DNA from: Cetobacterium sp. 8H
GTDB taxonomy: Bacteria; Fusobacteriota; Fusobacteriia; Fusobacteriales; Fusobacteriaceae
Assembly (NCBI RefSeq): GCF_014250675.1
Contig: NZ_JACHTG010000004.1
Span: 1,613,501 to 1,677,500 of the forward strand
DNA: 64,000 nucleotides
Direction: 5' to 3'
Under the pieces are notes generated by a model, which was not told where the DNA came from, searched no databases, and was given only the letters and a program-made list of their open reading frames with translations. The translations under genes and the position numbers were made by a program. The first letter of the stretch is position 1. Every line of letters starts with the position of its first letter. Below are positions 1 through 9,900 of this stretch, piece after piece.

Positions 1-345
1 CGTGCATATAACCCCAATTTTTTTGTTTTTACTTTGTTTTATTGCCATAGAGGCACCTGGGCTTACAACACCTATAACTGGAATACTTGTAAATCTTTCC
101 TTTAAAACATTTAAGGCTGCTGCTGTTGCAGTATTACAAGCAATTACAATGACATCAACTCTATTATCTATTAAAAATTCCCCTATTTTTAAACATAACT
201 CTTGGATATCTTCAATACTTTTACTTCCATAAGGAGCATTTAAACTATCACCATAATAGATAATATCAGCAAAGTCAACTTTTTCTTTTATTTTTTTTAA
301 AACACTTAAGCCTCCTACACCAGAATCAAAAACCCCTATCTTCAT
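1..345 (-). CDS. murI: glutamate racemase, 5' part (runs off the window)
   Basis: Makes D-glutamate for peptidoglycan by racemising L-glutamate in the cytoplasm. The 115 visible residues open with the family signature FDSGVGGLSV, where Asp7 and Ser8 are catalytic or substrate-binding, followed by the substrate loop NAPYG near residue 36 and the motif ACNTATAAAL with the first catalytic Cys at about residue 70. The second Cys half lies outside the window. The ATG at 345 has a GGAGGGG ribosome site about 6 nt upstream. Reading is open to base 1, so the gene is cut only by the window edge. The next gene upstream, gltS, is on the same strand 24 nt away, so glutamate import and D-glutamate synthesis are probably co-transcribed. 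Confidence 0.95.
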   Translation of the reverse strand, partial: MKIGVFDSGVGGLSVLKKIKEKVDFADIIYYGDSLNAPYGSKSIEDIQELCLKIGEFLIDNRVDVIVIACNTATAAALNVLKERFTSIPVIGVVSPGASMAIKQSKNKKIGVICT

Positions 346-369
346 TTTGCCCCTCCTATTCTATTAGTT

Positions 370-1569
370 TTACTTTCCAAATATGTTTATAAATATAGTT
401 ATAAGAGATGCGTTTGTAAAATCTATAAATAGTGCTCCAACTAATGGTAATACAAAGAAAGCTGTTGGCGATGGCCCATTAGCTGTTGTAAATGATTCCA
501 TATTTGCCATTGCATTTGGTGTTGCTCCCATACCAAATCCACAGTGCCCTGATGCCATAACTGCAGCATCGTAATCCTTACCCATAACTCTAAATGTAAT
601 AAAGTAAGCGTATAGAGCCATTACTGCCGTTTGAACAAGTAATATTGCTACTAATGGTCCTGCTAATTCTGCTAATTCCCATAATTTCATTGACATTAAT
701 GCCATTGCTAAGAATAATTGTAATGCGATATTTCCAACTGCACTTATTGTATGTAAAGGAAGCTCTGAATCTTTAGAATCTATAACATTTCTAATTATAG
801 CTGCTACAAGCATTGGCCCGATATATGCAGGTAATACTACTCCAGCTTTTTTAGCTAAAGGAATTAATAATCCTCCAATACCCATAGAAATAACAATATA
901 AACAATTGCATGGAAAAGGTTTTCTTCTGTTATTTGCTCTTTTATAACCTCTGTAGATCCCTCTTCATGAATTAAGAACTCCTCTTCAGTATGTCCAACT
1001 AATCCATAACGTTGCATTAATTTTTTTGCAACTGGTCCACCTATCATACATCCTGCAACTAGTCCAAATGTTGCCGAAGCAATTGCCACCGACATTGCTC
1101 CTGTTGCTCCAGCTGCCTCAAGAACAGGTCCAAACGCTCCCGATGTACCATGTCCACCTGTTAAAGGTACTGATCCTGCTGCAATTCCTAATAATGGATT
1201 TAATCCAAAGAATTTAGCTAAAGTAACTCCAACTATATTTTGTATAACAACTAGTCCACTCGCTACACAAAGGAAAATAAATACCTGTATTCCTCCTTTT
1301 TTTAAAAGCTTAAAGCTTGCTAAAAATCCAATTGTAGTAAAGAAAGCAATCATTAGAAGGTCTTTTAAAGTACCCTCAAAAGATAATGTAAATGTTCCTG
1401 TACTTCTACCAAAAAGTGTGAATATTGAGAAAATAACTCCACCTATTACAGGAGCTGGAATAAAGAACTTTTCAAAAAAACTAATTTTTCTTTTTATCCA
1501 TCTTCCTATAAGTAATAAAACAACTGCAATTGCTAAAGTTTCGGCCATATTAAACTGATATTCAAACAT
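370..1569 (-). CDS. gltS: sodium/glutamate symporter
   Basis: Inner-membrane Na+-coupled glutamate uptake carrier of the GltS (ESS) family. The 399-residue protein has the expected length and about ten hydrophobic segments in two inverted halves. The family's Gly-rich re-entrant loops are visible as LTGGHGTSGAFGP in the first half and GHCGFGMGATPNA in the second. The frame extends 14 codons further upstream, but the ATG at 1569 is preferred because GGAGG sits 5 nt before it. It lies just upstream of murI on the same strand, and glutamate is the MurI substrate. The 240 bases upstream, shared with a divergent gene, are very A+T-rich and hold the promoters. Confidence 0.95.
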   Translation of the reverse strand: MFEYQFNMAETLAIAVVLLLIGRWIKRKISFFEKFFIPAPVIGGVIFSIFTLFGRSTGTFTLSFEGTLKDLLMIAFFTTIGFLASFKLLKKGGIQVFIFLCVASGLVVIQNIVGVTLAKFFGLNPLLGIAAGSVPLTGGHGTSGAFGPVLEAAGATGAMSVAIASATFGLVAGCMIGGPVAKKLMQRYGLVGHTEEEFLIHEEGSTEVIKEQITEENLFHAIVYIVISMGIGGLLIPLAKKAGVVLPAYIGPMLVAAIIRNVIDSKDSELPLHTISAVGNIALQLFLAMALMSMKLWELAELAGPLVAILLVQTAVMALYAYFITFRVMGKDYDAAVMASGHCGFGMGATPNAMANMESFTTANGPSPTAFFVLPLVGALFIDFTNASLITIFINIFGK

Positions 1570-1853
1570 AATAACCTCCATTTTTTTATTTTGTACTTCT
1601 AGTTGAGCCAAGTATACTTCTAAAAAAATACAATATCAAATATATAATTAGTATATAGTTTATAACTTGTATATATATACATTTTACAATTCTTCTCTAT
1701 TTGGTCGTTTTGGCATTCAAAAAATATTTTTTTAAAAATTATTTTTCATTTTATATACATATTGAAATTATTTATAAATAAAATAAAGGAGATACAAAAG
1801 ACTCTTAGAATAATAGTCTACAAGAGAGTTTTAATTAATAAGGAGGTTTTTTT

Positions 1854-2396
1854 ATGGACGAGTTTAACAAAAAGATATTTTCTTATCTTTTATTTACAGG
1901 AATACTTTTTAGCATTGTAGGGGTTTTCGGAATATTTAGTCCTACTATTTTTTCTATATATTTAGTTTATATTTTAGCTGCATTTTTTTTCGTTAGCGGA
2001 ATTAAAAACTTTACAAAAGGATTCCAATTTAGAAAAATTCCAAATTTTCATTGGGGACTTTATATATTTTTAGGTACATTGGAAATAATAATCTCCCTTT
2101 CGCTTTTAGTTACACCTTTTGCCAGTCAAATATATATGATTATATATGCTGGAATATTTATGATTTTTAAAGGTATTTTTATAGTATTGAATGTTTTATT
2201 CAATAGAAAAATTTTTCCTAGCCTTGTTAATTTCAGCTTAGGTTCGGGTATAATTGATGTTTTATTCGGTTTCCTTTTGGTTGCACTACCATTTTTCTCT
2301 CAGCAATTCATATTCTTATGTATAGCTTGGTATATTTTATTTAGTGGAGCAAACCTTATTTTATCTGCCTTTTCTTTCAAAAGTTCAAATAAATAG
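1854..2396 (+). CDS. HdeD/DUF308-like membrane protein
   Basis: Small integral membrane protein of 180 residues with about six predicted helices in three two-helix repeats. These repeats and the length match the DUF308 (HdeD-like) family, whose E. coli member is linked to acid stress; the biochemical role is not known. The start has a strong AAGGAGG site 7 nt before the ATG. It is transcribed alone: gltS is divergent on the left, and a perfect bidirectional terminator on the right separates it from ldcA. Family assignment rests on topology and size rather than a catalytic motif, so function should be treated as unknown. Confidence 0.7.
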   Translation: MDEFNKKIFSYLLFTGILFSIVGVFGIFSPTIFSIYLVYILAAFFFVSGIKNFTKGFQFRKIPNFHWGLYIFLGTLEIIISLSLLVTPFASQIYMIIYAGIFMIFKGIFIVLNVLFNRKIFPSLVNFSLGSGIIDVLFGFLLVALPFFSQQFIFLCIAWYILFSGANLILSAFSFKSSNK

Positions 2397-2402
2397 CATT
2401 AA

Positions 2403-2434
2403 AAAAATCCTAGAGCTTTTGCTCTAGGATTTTT
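2403..2434. terminator. bidirectional terminator between convergent genes
   Basis: Perfect 14-bp stem (arms 2403-2416 and 2421-2434, TTTT loop) with A and T tracts on the two sides, so it works in both directions. The last eight codons of ldcA lie inside the hairpin, so the coding sequence is constrained by it. Confidence 0.93.
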
Positions 2435-3312
2435 CCTTTTCCGTCTATCTTTAAGTTACACCCTAAGATCAATGTTTGCATAGGTGTACAATGTCCTGAT
2501 TGAAAATTATAACAAACCGGTTTATCATATTCATTAAAGTGTAAATTAAAAACCTCTTCTAATTCCATATCATCTTTCCCAGCCTTCTCACAGTCTGAAA
2601 AATCTCCTAATAGAACTCCAGCAACTTTATCAAATATTCCCAAGTTTTTTAAATGCCATAACATTCTATCTATTTTATATGTATTCTCTCCTATATCTTC
2701 CAAGAATAATATTTTATCAGTATAGTCAACATCATACTCAGTTCCTATATTAGAGATCATTGTTGCTAAATTCCCTCCTATAACAATGCCCTCACAACTT
2801 TTATCATTAAAAAATTTAAGTTCTTGTCCAAAATTTTCTAATTTTTGAATTGATTTATCTTCTGTTACAACCTCTAAAAAATGTTTCAAGGTATCCCTAT
2901 TATATTCACCTGAAAGATTACTTACTGCCATAGGACCGTGATATGTCATCATATTGCATTTTTTATACAAAGCCATATGAATTGAAGTTATATCGCTATA
3001 TCCTATAAAAATTTTAGGATTTTGCTTTATCATGTCATAATCTAAAAGATTTAAAAGCCGAATACTTCCATATCCACCTCTAACACACATTATAGCTTTT
3101 ATATCTTTATCTCCAAAAAAAGCATTTATGTCTTGAGCTCTAGCAAAATCATCCCCAGCAAAAGAATACCATCTATTTTTTACACTTTCTCCAACTCTTA
3201 CTTTATATCCAAAGCTTTCAATATTTTTAATAGCACTTTTCAATTTTTCTTCATCCATATAACTAGCAGGAGCAATTAATCCTATCAAATCACCTTTTTT
3301 TAAAATTTGCAT
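2410..3312 (-). CDS. ldcA: L,D-carboxypeptidase (peptidase S66)
   Basis: Cytoplasmic serine peptidase of the LdcA/MccF family that removes the terminal D-Ala from murein tetrapeptides during peptidoglycan recycling. The 300-residue length is typical. The nucleophile motif IGYSDIT places Ser at residue 106; the Glu of the triad is in FLEDIGE and the His in SGHCTP near the C terminus. The N-terminal GLIAPAS motif is also typical. It is the last gene of the cls-to-ldcA operon, 15 nt after spmB, with AGGAGG before its ATG. A microcin-type (MccF) immunity activity cannot be excluded from sequence alone, but housekeeping recycling is more likely. Confidence 0.92.
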   Translation of the reverse strand: MQILKKGDLIGLIAPASYMDEEKLKSAIKNIESFGYKVRVGESVKNRWYSFAGDDFARAQDINAFFGDKDIKAIMCVRGGYGSIRLLNLLDYDMIKQNPKIFIGYSDITSIHMALYKKCNMMTYHGPMAVSNLSGEYNRDTLKHFLEVVTEDKSIQKLENFGQELKFFNDKSCEGIVIGGNLATMISNIGTEYDVDYTDKILFLEDIGENTYKIDRMLWHLKNLGIFDKVAGVLLGDFSDCEKAGKDDMELEEVFNLHFNEYDKPVCYNFQSGHCTPMQTLILGCNLKIDGKGKILEQKL

Positions 3313-3327
3313 AGAAGCCTCCTAAAA

Positions 3328-3867
3328 TTAACTAAACATTATATTACAAATCCACACTGCTGCTAAAATTCCTGCTAAATCAGCTAAAAGTCCTGCAACT
3401 ACAGCATGTCTTGTTTTTCTTATGCTCACTGCTCCAAAATAAACAGCTAATACATAGAATGTTGTTTCTGTCGATCCCATCATAACTGAAGCCATTCTAC
3501 CTATCATTGAATCTGGTCCATAAGTTATAAATAGATCATTCATTATTCCTGTTGAACCTCCACCTGATAGTGGTCTCATAATAGCCATTGGTAAAACTTC
3601 TCCAGGCATACCTATAAATTCTAGTATTGGATTTATATACTTTATAATAACATCTATTGCACCCGAAGCTCTAAATACACCTATTGCAACTAGCATCGCC
3701 ACTAGGAATGGAATAATTCTTATAGCTGTTGAAAACCCTTCTTTTGCACCCTCACAAAATACTTCATAAACTTTTACTTTCTTTACAAAATATGCATATG
3801 AAACTATAAAAAGTATTATCATAGGTATTGCATAAAGTGATATCTTTTCCATAATCAATGTAAACAT
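3328..3867 (-). CDS. spmB: SpmB-like Gate-domain membrane protein
   Basis: Integral membrane protein of 179 residues from the nucleoside-recognition (Gate) family; its Bacillus relative SpmB acts in spore core dehydration. The sequence has four to five hydrophobic segments and the conserved RPLSGGGSTGIM loop and MGSTETTFYV motif of this family. It starts at an ATG 9 nt after GGGGG, 3 nt downstream of spmA, so the two are translationally linked and presumably form one complex. No sporulation genes are seen in this window, so the ancestral function is likely transport or membrane maintenance rather than sporulation. Confidence 0.88.
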   Translation of the reverse strand: MFTLIMEKISLYAIPMIILFIVSYAYFVKKVKVYEVFCEGAKEGFSTAIRIIPFLVAMLVAIGVFRASGAIDVIIKYINPILEFIGMPGEVLPMAIMRPLSGGGSTGIMNDLFITYGPDSMIGRMASVMMGSTETTFYVLAVYFGAVSIRKTRHAVVAGLLADLAGILAAVWICNIMFS

Positions 3868-3870
3868 CTA

Positions 3871-4476
3871 CTATTCCCCCTTCTTGCTTTCTCTTTTAAA
3901 TGTTGGTAATTTTTGTAAAAACTTACATGAAGCAACTCCAACTACAGTTGAAATTATTGTAGCTATAATTGTTGGAGCTATAATTTCAGTTACATTAGCT
4001 GAATTTGCAGCTGCTCTATAAGCTATTACACTTGATGAGATTAGAGTTACTGAAGATGTATTTATTGCTAAAAATAAAACCATTGCATCCGTTGCTTCCT
4101 CTTTATTGTCATTTAATTCTTGTAGTTCTTGCATAGCTTTTATCCCTAGAGGTGTTGCGGCATTCCCTAGACCAAAAAAGTTTGCTGCCACATTTGCAAC
4201 AATACTTCCTACTGCTGGATGATCCTCTGGTATTTCAGGGAAAAGTCTTTTCATTATTGGTCTTAATCCTCTTCCTAAAGCTTTTACAAGACCGGCCTCT
4301 TCAGCAACTTTCATAAGTCCTAACCAAAAAGACATCACACCTATAAGTCCTATTGCAATTTCCACCGCCGTTTTAGATGATGATAAAACTGAGTCTGTTA
4401 CCACTTGCATATTTCCGTTAAACATTGAAATTACAATTCCAATTACTATAAGTCCTAACCATATTGCATTAATCAT
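3871..4476 (-). CDS. spmA: SpmA-like Gate-domain membrane protein
   Basis: Partner of SpmB, 201 residues, with four or five membrane segments. The family hallmarks GNAATPLGIKAMQEL and FLAINTSSVTLI are visible in mid-protein. In spore formers SpmA and SpmB are both needed for spore core dehydration; here they lie between a thiamine/iron-type ABC permease gene and ldcA in one operon. The ATG follows GGGAGG by 7 nt. Function outside spore formers is not established; the pair is often annotated only as nucleoside-recognition domain proteins. Confidence 0.88.
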   Translation of the reverse strand: MINAIWLGLIVIGIVISMFNGNMQVVTDSVLSSSKTAVEIAIGLIGVMSFWLGLMKVAEEAGLVKALGRGLRPIMKRLFPEIPEDHPAVGSIVANVAANFFGLGNAATPLGIKAMQELQELNDNKEEATDAMVLFLAINTSSVTLISSSVIAYRAAANSANVTEIIAPTIIATIISTVVGVASCKFLQKLPTFKRESKKGE

Positions 4477-4489
4477 GTTTTTCCCTCCC

Positions 4490-5995
4490 TTATTTCTGTT
4501 CGCTTAATTTGTTTGATAAATAAAATAAAACTCCAACTATAAAGATATTCAAAGATGACAGTGCTGCTCCCTCTAAAAGTCTTTTATCTGTGAATAATGA
4601 GTAGTTTACTAAGGCAATAGTTGGAAAATCCCTACCTAACTGCATAGAATAAGATATTGTAAACTCTCCTAAAATTATAGCAAAAATTTGTAGATATGTT
4701 GCTATAAACACTTTTTTCAGTATTGGAAACTCAACTAAAATAAAACTTTTGAAAGGCGTTAACCTATCTATTTTTGCTAAATCCAATATATCTTTTGGAA
4801 ACTCTCTAACATATTGATACATAAATGAATATGCTATTGGCACTGTTATTAAAAAATATCCTATAACTAATAATAAATATAACTTTATATCATAAAGTAT
4901 ATTTAAATAGATTAAAGCTATTCCTAAAAATGCACTTGAAAATCCCATGGTAGAAAAAACAACTACTCCTGTCAATTTTGTAAAGTTTTTGAGTAAAAAA
5001 TAAGTAAAAAATATTACAAAGACTGGAGTTATACCTGCTAAAAGCAATGAATTTCCTATCGCTTGTAAAATTGGATACTCCTGGTTAAAACCATTATCAA
5101 ATAGCTTTAATAAATGATATATTGAAAATTTTCCCGTATAGTAGTTAAAAAATCCATATATAACACCAGTAAATATTACAGCATATTCAAATAACAGATA
5201 TACTAAAGAATATATCATTACAGGTTTACCCATTTTTTTTTCTAAATAATCTTCACTCAATTCATATCTTGGAAATCGTTCACCTAAAAGATTTAAAGAT
5301 ATCAAAAATATAAATTGAATAACTCCTAGCATAAGTGCTTTTGAAAAATTTGCATCTTTTAAAAGTGTATTGGCTATCTCAACTTCTAAGTTTGAATATT
5401 TTATTCCACCTAGAGCTAAAACTATTCCAAAAGAAGCAAAGGTATATATAAAAACTAAAAACATTCCTCTAAAAACTTGTGGGAGCATAAGAGGTACTTT
5501 AATTCTAAAGAAAATATTAATCTCATCTAAACCATCTATTTTTGCTGCTTCTACAACATTTTTAGGAATATTATTCATTCCTTGGCTTAAATATTTTATC
5601 ATAATGGGACTATTATAAAAAACATTGGCAATTATTATAGCTTTTAAAGTATATAAAACACTCAACTCTTTCAGAAATGGAAGATTAAATATTAATGTAA
5701 AGGCTACTACTGTTGATATGGTAGGAAAGAAAAAAGGAATGAAAATTAATCCTTCTAGCATCTTACTTAAAATATTTTTTTTATAACTCATATAGTAAGC
5801 TGGAATCAGTGCTACTACTGTTGAAAATAGCACTGATAACCCGCCTTGAGTTAATGAAATTTTTAAAAGATTTAAATTTTCATTTATATCCAAATCTTTA
5901 ATTTCATTTAAGTCAAAAAAATCTTTCATAAAAAATGCTATTGGAACAACCCATAGAAAAAGATATATATAACTATAGGTTTTAATTTTTTTCAT
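4490..5995 (-). CDS. thiP: ABC transporter permease, ThiP/FbpB type (fused two-domain)
   Basis: Inner-membrane permease of 501 residues with about twelve helices, formed from two homologous halves as in ThiP (thiamine) and FbpB (ferric iron) permeases. Each half carries an EAA-type loop for contact with the ATPase: EAAKIDGLDEINIF in the first and LDLAKIDRLTPF in the second. The frame opens 12 codons earlier, but the ATG at 5995 overlaps the thiB stop as TAATG and so marks coupled translation. No ATPase gene (thiQ) is present in the operon, so the transporter must borrow an ATPase from elsewhere. The substrate cannot be settled by sequence alone. Confidence 0.85.
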   Translation of the reverse strand: MKKIKTYSYIYLFLWVVPIAFFMKDFFDLNEIKDLDINENLNLLKISLTQGGLSVLFSTVVALIPAYYMSYKKNILSKMLEGLIFIPFFFPTISTVVAFTLIFNLPFLKELSVLYTLKAIIIANVFYNSPIMIKYLSQGMNNIPKNVVEAAKIDGLDEINIFFRIKVPLMLPQVFRGMFLVFIYTFASFGIVLALGGIKYSNLEVEIANTLLKDANFSKALMLGVIQFIFLISLNLLGERFPRYELSEDYLEKKMGKPVMIYSLVYLLFEYAVIFTGVIYGFFNYYTGKFSIYHLLKLFDNGFNQEYPILQAIGNSLLLAGITPVFVIFFTYFLLKNFTKLTGVVVFSTMGFSSAFLGIALIYLNILYDIKLYLLLVIGYFLITVPIAYSFMYQYVREFPKDILDLAKIDRLTPFKSFILVEFPILKKVFIATYLQIFAIILGEFTISYSMQLGRDFPTIALVNYSLFTDKRLLEGAALSSLNIFIVGVLFYLSNKLSEQK

Positions 5996-6957
5996 TATTT
6001 TTTTAATACCTCTATTAATTGTTTTTTCCACTTTTCCATATTCTTATTTACATCTTCAGCATTAAGTCTTACAAACTTATTTGTTGTAGGAACATACTTA
6101 TAATCTTCAGGAAGTTCATATCCTATAACTGGGAACATATAATTTTTTTCAAGAGCTAGCTTCTGAAATTCGTTTTCTAAAACAAAATCTAAAAACTTTT
6201 CAGCAGACGGCTTCACATCTTTTTTATTTACAAGTGCTGCTCCTTCTAAATATACATATCCTCCCTCTTCAGGAATATAACTTTTATACTTATTTTCATT
6301 TCCATCTTGGTAGAAGTATAATGAACTAGATGCATACCCACTCATTATATTTCCCTCTCCTACAGAGAATTTTGCAAATGAATCTGACCATCCCGATGAA
6401 ACTGTTAAAATACTAGGTTTTATAGCTTCCCAAAACTCTAGCCATTTATCTCCATAAACAGCTATTGTCCATAGCATAAATGCTTCTCCTGTAAAACTTC
6501 TTGGATCTTGAACTAAAAGTTCTTTAGAATACTTTTTTAAATCTTCAAAAGTTTTTGGATTTGATTTTAAGTTTTCATAATTATAATTTAAAGCTAACAT
6601 TCCATAATCAATAGGTGTCACAAACCACTCTTTATCAATTATAAATTCCTCTTTTGCTATATTTCCTGCTGTTGATGGTTTATATTTTTTTATAAGCCCT
6701 TCATTTTTTGCCTCTAAGTAGTTAATATCTGTTAATCCCACAACGATATCTGCCTTAGGTCTTTTCTTTTCCAATTTCATTCTAGATACCACACTATCTA
6801 TTGGAATATATTTTATATCTGTCCCTGTTTTTTCCTTAAATATTTTTCCTGCCGAGCTTTCTATCCACTTCATTGACTCAGGACCATAAATTAGAATTTC
6901 CTCACCAAAAGATACTGTACTTACTAAAACTAAACTTCCAAATAATAATCTTTTCAT
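5995..6957 (-). CDS. thiB: periplasmic binding protein, thiamine/iron type
   Basis: Secreted solute-binding protein of 320 residues with an 18-residue signal peptide ending near SFGEE. The order of motifs (opening strand ILIYGPESMKWI, then ADIVVGLTD, QDPRSFTGEAF and GAALVNK) matches the ThiB/TbpA thiamine-binding proteins more than ferric-iron binders. Its stop overlaps the permease start, and addA ends 12 nt upstream. There is no TPP riboswitch in the 12-nt gap or elsewhere in the operon, which weakens the thiamine assignment. It could instead serve a phosphonate, sulfonate or metal ligand. Confidence 0.8.
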   Translation of the reverse strand: MKRLLFGSLVLVSTVSFGEEILIYGPESMKWIESSAGKIFKEKTGTDIKYIPIDSVVSRMKLEKKRPKADIVVGLTDINYLEAKNEGLIKKYKPSTAGNIAKEEFIIDKEWFVTPIDYGMLALNYNYENLKSNPKTFEDLKKYSKELLVQDPRSFTGEAFMLWTIAVYGDKWLEFWEAIKPSILTVSSGWSDSFAKFSVGEGNIMSGYASSSLYFYQDGNENKYKSYIPEEGGYVYLEGAALVNKKDVKPSAEKFLDFVLENEFQKLALEKNYMFPVIGYELPEDYKYVPTTNKFVRLNAEDVNKNMEKWKKQLIEVLKK

Positions 6958-6969
6958 CTCATTCCCCTC

Positions 6970-9900
6970 TTATAATTTTAGTTCTAAAAATTCACCTGAA
7001 ACTTTATAACTCTCTACTTCTCCCAAATTATACAGATGATTTTTAATTATTTCAATATATTCATCTAGCTGATTCTGATTTATTCCTCCCGTTTTATAAT
7101 CCACAACTAGAATTTGACCGATTGACGTAGGTGTTGGCTTTTTAATCATAATTCTATCTATTCTTTTTAGCTTTCCATTATCATATATTTCATACTCTGG
7201 ATATATATAATCCCATTCTTCTGAAAATATAATTGGATTTTCTATAAAGAAACTTTGAAACTCCCTACTATCTAATATCCCCTTCAGTCTTTTCTCTCCA
7301 ATTATAGAAGCATATTTCGAAAATGTTCTTCCCTTTGCTTCTATATGTTCTTCTAAACTATTATTTATTATAAATTCTAAATAGTAGTGGATTGCATTTC
7401 CTACTATTCTTTTTTCTTCTGTTTTTACATCTATTAGTATCTGTCTGTTTGGTTGTTCACATTCTTTTATGCCCTCTTCAATGAAGTTTATAGAATTTAA
7501 CAGCTCTGTGTTTATAGTCTTTATCTCTTTGCTATTTTTTTTAGACATACTAATTTTACCACACTTTGTATCAAATAGTCCATCAATTGAGTTTTTTAAA
7601 AAATTATTTGAACTTTTCCCCATAACTAAAAACAGATTCTTTTTAGCTCTAGTTAAAGCAACATATAAATTATTTATCTCTTCTTGTTCTTTTTTTATAT
7701 CTAGTTCTTGTAAAAATTTATAATCATCATCTAAGTACTTTAAAACTTTTTCATATTTCTTATCTACAAATATAAAGTTATTTATCTCTTCAAAAGGGGA
7801 TTTAAAATCTATATGAAATTGAACTCCACTCTCTACACCTTTTTTTTGCTCTTGATGATAATAATAAACAGTTTCAAATTCTAATCCTTTTGATTTATGT
7901 ATTGTTAAAAGAGTAACTGCTTTTTCTTCTTCTAAAGAAACTTGTTTAAATCTTGGATTATCAACTTCTTTTATTAAAGAGTTATAAAAATCAATTATAT
8001 TTTCAAACTCTTTAGACATCTCCAAAAACTGAAAAATATTTTTTAGATCTGATTTTGTTGAGTAGAACTCTGAGATATTAAAGTTCTCCAAAATATTCAA
8101 TATTAGATTTCTATTTTCAAATCCATTATTTAAAATAGTTTTTATCTTTGATAATACAAGCTTTAACTCCTCTAAATCTTCATTTAATTCATAGTCATTT
8201 CTAAATAGATAGTCTTCAACACTATCTCTATTCTCTAAAATAGATTTAACTTTAATATTATCAATTTTTACAATATCACTTCTTAAAAATTCTAAAAGAG
8301 AAAAAATATCTCTATTTACACTATATTTTAAAAGTTTAAATATAGGATTAACTGCTCTGTGATATATTATTGAATCATTTGACTCCACCACAAAAGGTAT
8401 CTTTTTTTCACTTAACTTTTCTGCTATCTCTTTTAATTGAGGATTACTTCTTGCAATTATTGCTATATCACCATAGTTCCCTTTAAAGTTACTTTCTAAG
8501 GACTCGACAAGAGTTAATGTCATATCCTCTTCTATGTCTTTTCCATCTTCATCCACTTCACTCTGAATAACTTCAAAGAATCCTAACTCATCACTTTTTC
8601 CCTCTACAGCTGTAAACGACCAAGTATATAAATTCTCTTTACACTCCTCAATCTCCTCATATATATCCGAAATATTTGAAAAAATTTCATTTGTAAAACT
8701 AACTATATTTTTACAACTTCTATAAGAAACACTCATTGTTTCCTCTTCAACACCTATAATTGATGGCAAGTTTTCAAAAAGAGCCTTTTCTCCCCCTCTC
8801 CATCCATAGATACTTTGTTTTTCATCACCAACACATATCAATGTTTCACATTGATTGATCAAACCTTTTAATATTTTCCACTGTAGAACACTTGTATCTT
8901 GAAACTCATCAATAAATACGGTTTTAAAATCACTGTCAAAAATATCTTTAAAGTATTCTGTTATTTTTCCATTTTTTATTAAATTTACCTCTTCCGCACC
9001 TATATATTGAAACAGGTAACTACTTATATCTAAATGTGTAAATCTTTTTTCTGAAAACTTAATCTCATCATAAACTTTGTATAAATTTTCAATAAAAAAT
9101 AAAACCTCTTTTTCAAAGCTCAATATCTCTGTATTAAAAAGCTCTCTCGCAACTTCACCCTTTAAGTCATCAAATGCTCTTTGTAAGATTTCAATTTCTG
9201 AATCAAAATCAAACTTCGATGTTGTTTTTACCCTTCTGCCATCCCAACACTTTTCACTTTTTATAAGATCATTCCAATTTTGAATAAGATATTCCTTATG
9301 CTTATCTTCCGGAGTTTCTAAAACCCATTTTATAGCTTTTGACATATAATCTGAAATATCTTTCCCATCTTTTTTCTTCTCTTTTATAGATTCAAATGTT
9401 GTCAACATATGATTTATAACTTTAGATATAGTTATATTTTCTTCATATTCATTTTTATTGCTCTCTAATCCTTTAGATTGACTTATCAATATAAGCTTCC
9501 ATCTATTTTCAATAAGTTTTTTTAATATCTTTAAATAATTTTCGATATCTCTTTCTGTTCTATTTTGTAAAAAAAGTTTGAATCTATTAAACTCCTCTCT
9601 ATCTTGAACAATTTTTTCAAAACATTTTAAGAGTATTTCTAAGTTATCACTATCATCTATAATTTCATAGGAAAATATATTTAAGTATGGTGCGATTACA
9701 TTTTTAAATATATTATTTATAAAACCATCTATTGTTGAAATTTTTAATCTATCCCTATTATCTAATACCTCATAATATACTTTTTTTATATTGGCATATG
9801 ATAAATCTATATTTGGATAAAGATTTTTTAAATTTATATATAGATCTGATTCTTTATCTCTATACATCTCCTCTAAAAAAACAATAACTCTTTCTTGAAT

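Noticed and set aside
383-574. Plus-strand open frame inside gltS
   Set aside because: Shadow of gltS, with no ribosome site and composition unlike a protein.
1026-1217. Plus-strand Leu/Pro-rich frame
   Set aside because: Antisense of gltS; repetitive composition arises from the complementary strand.
1612-1853. Possible riboswitch or sigma-54 promoter between gltS and the HdeD-like gene
   Set aside because: A TGGCAT is present but no matching -12 GC element; no stable conserved fold found.
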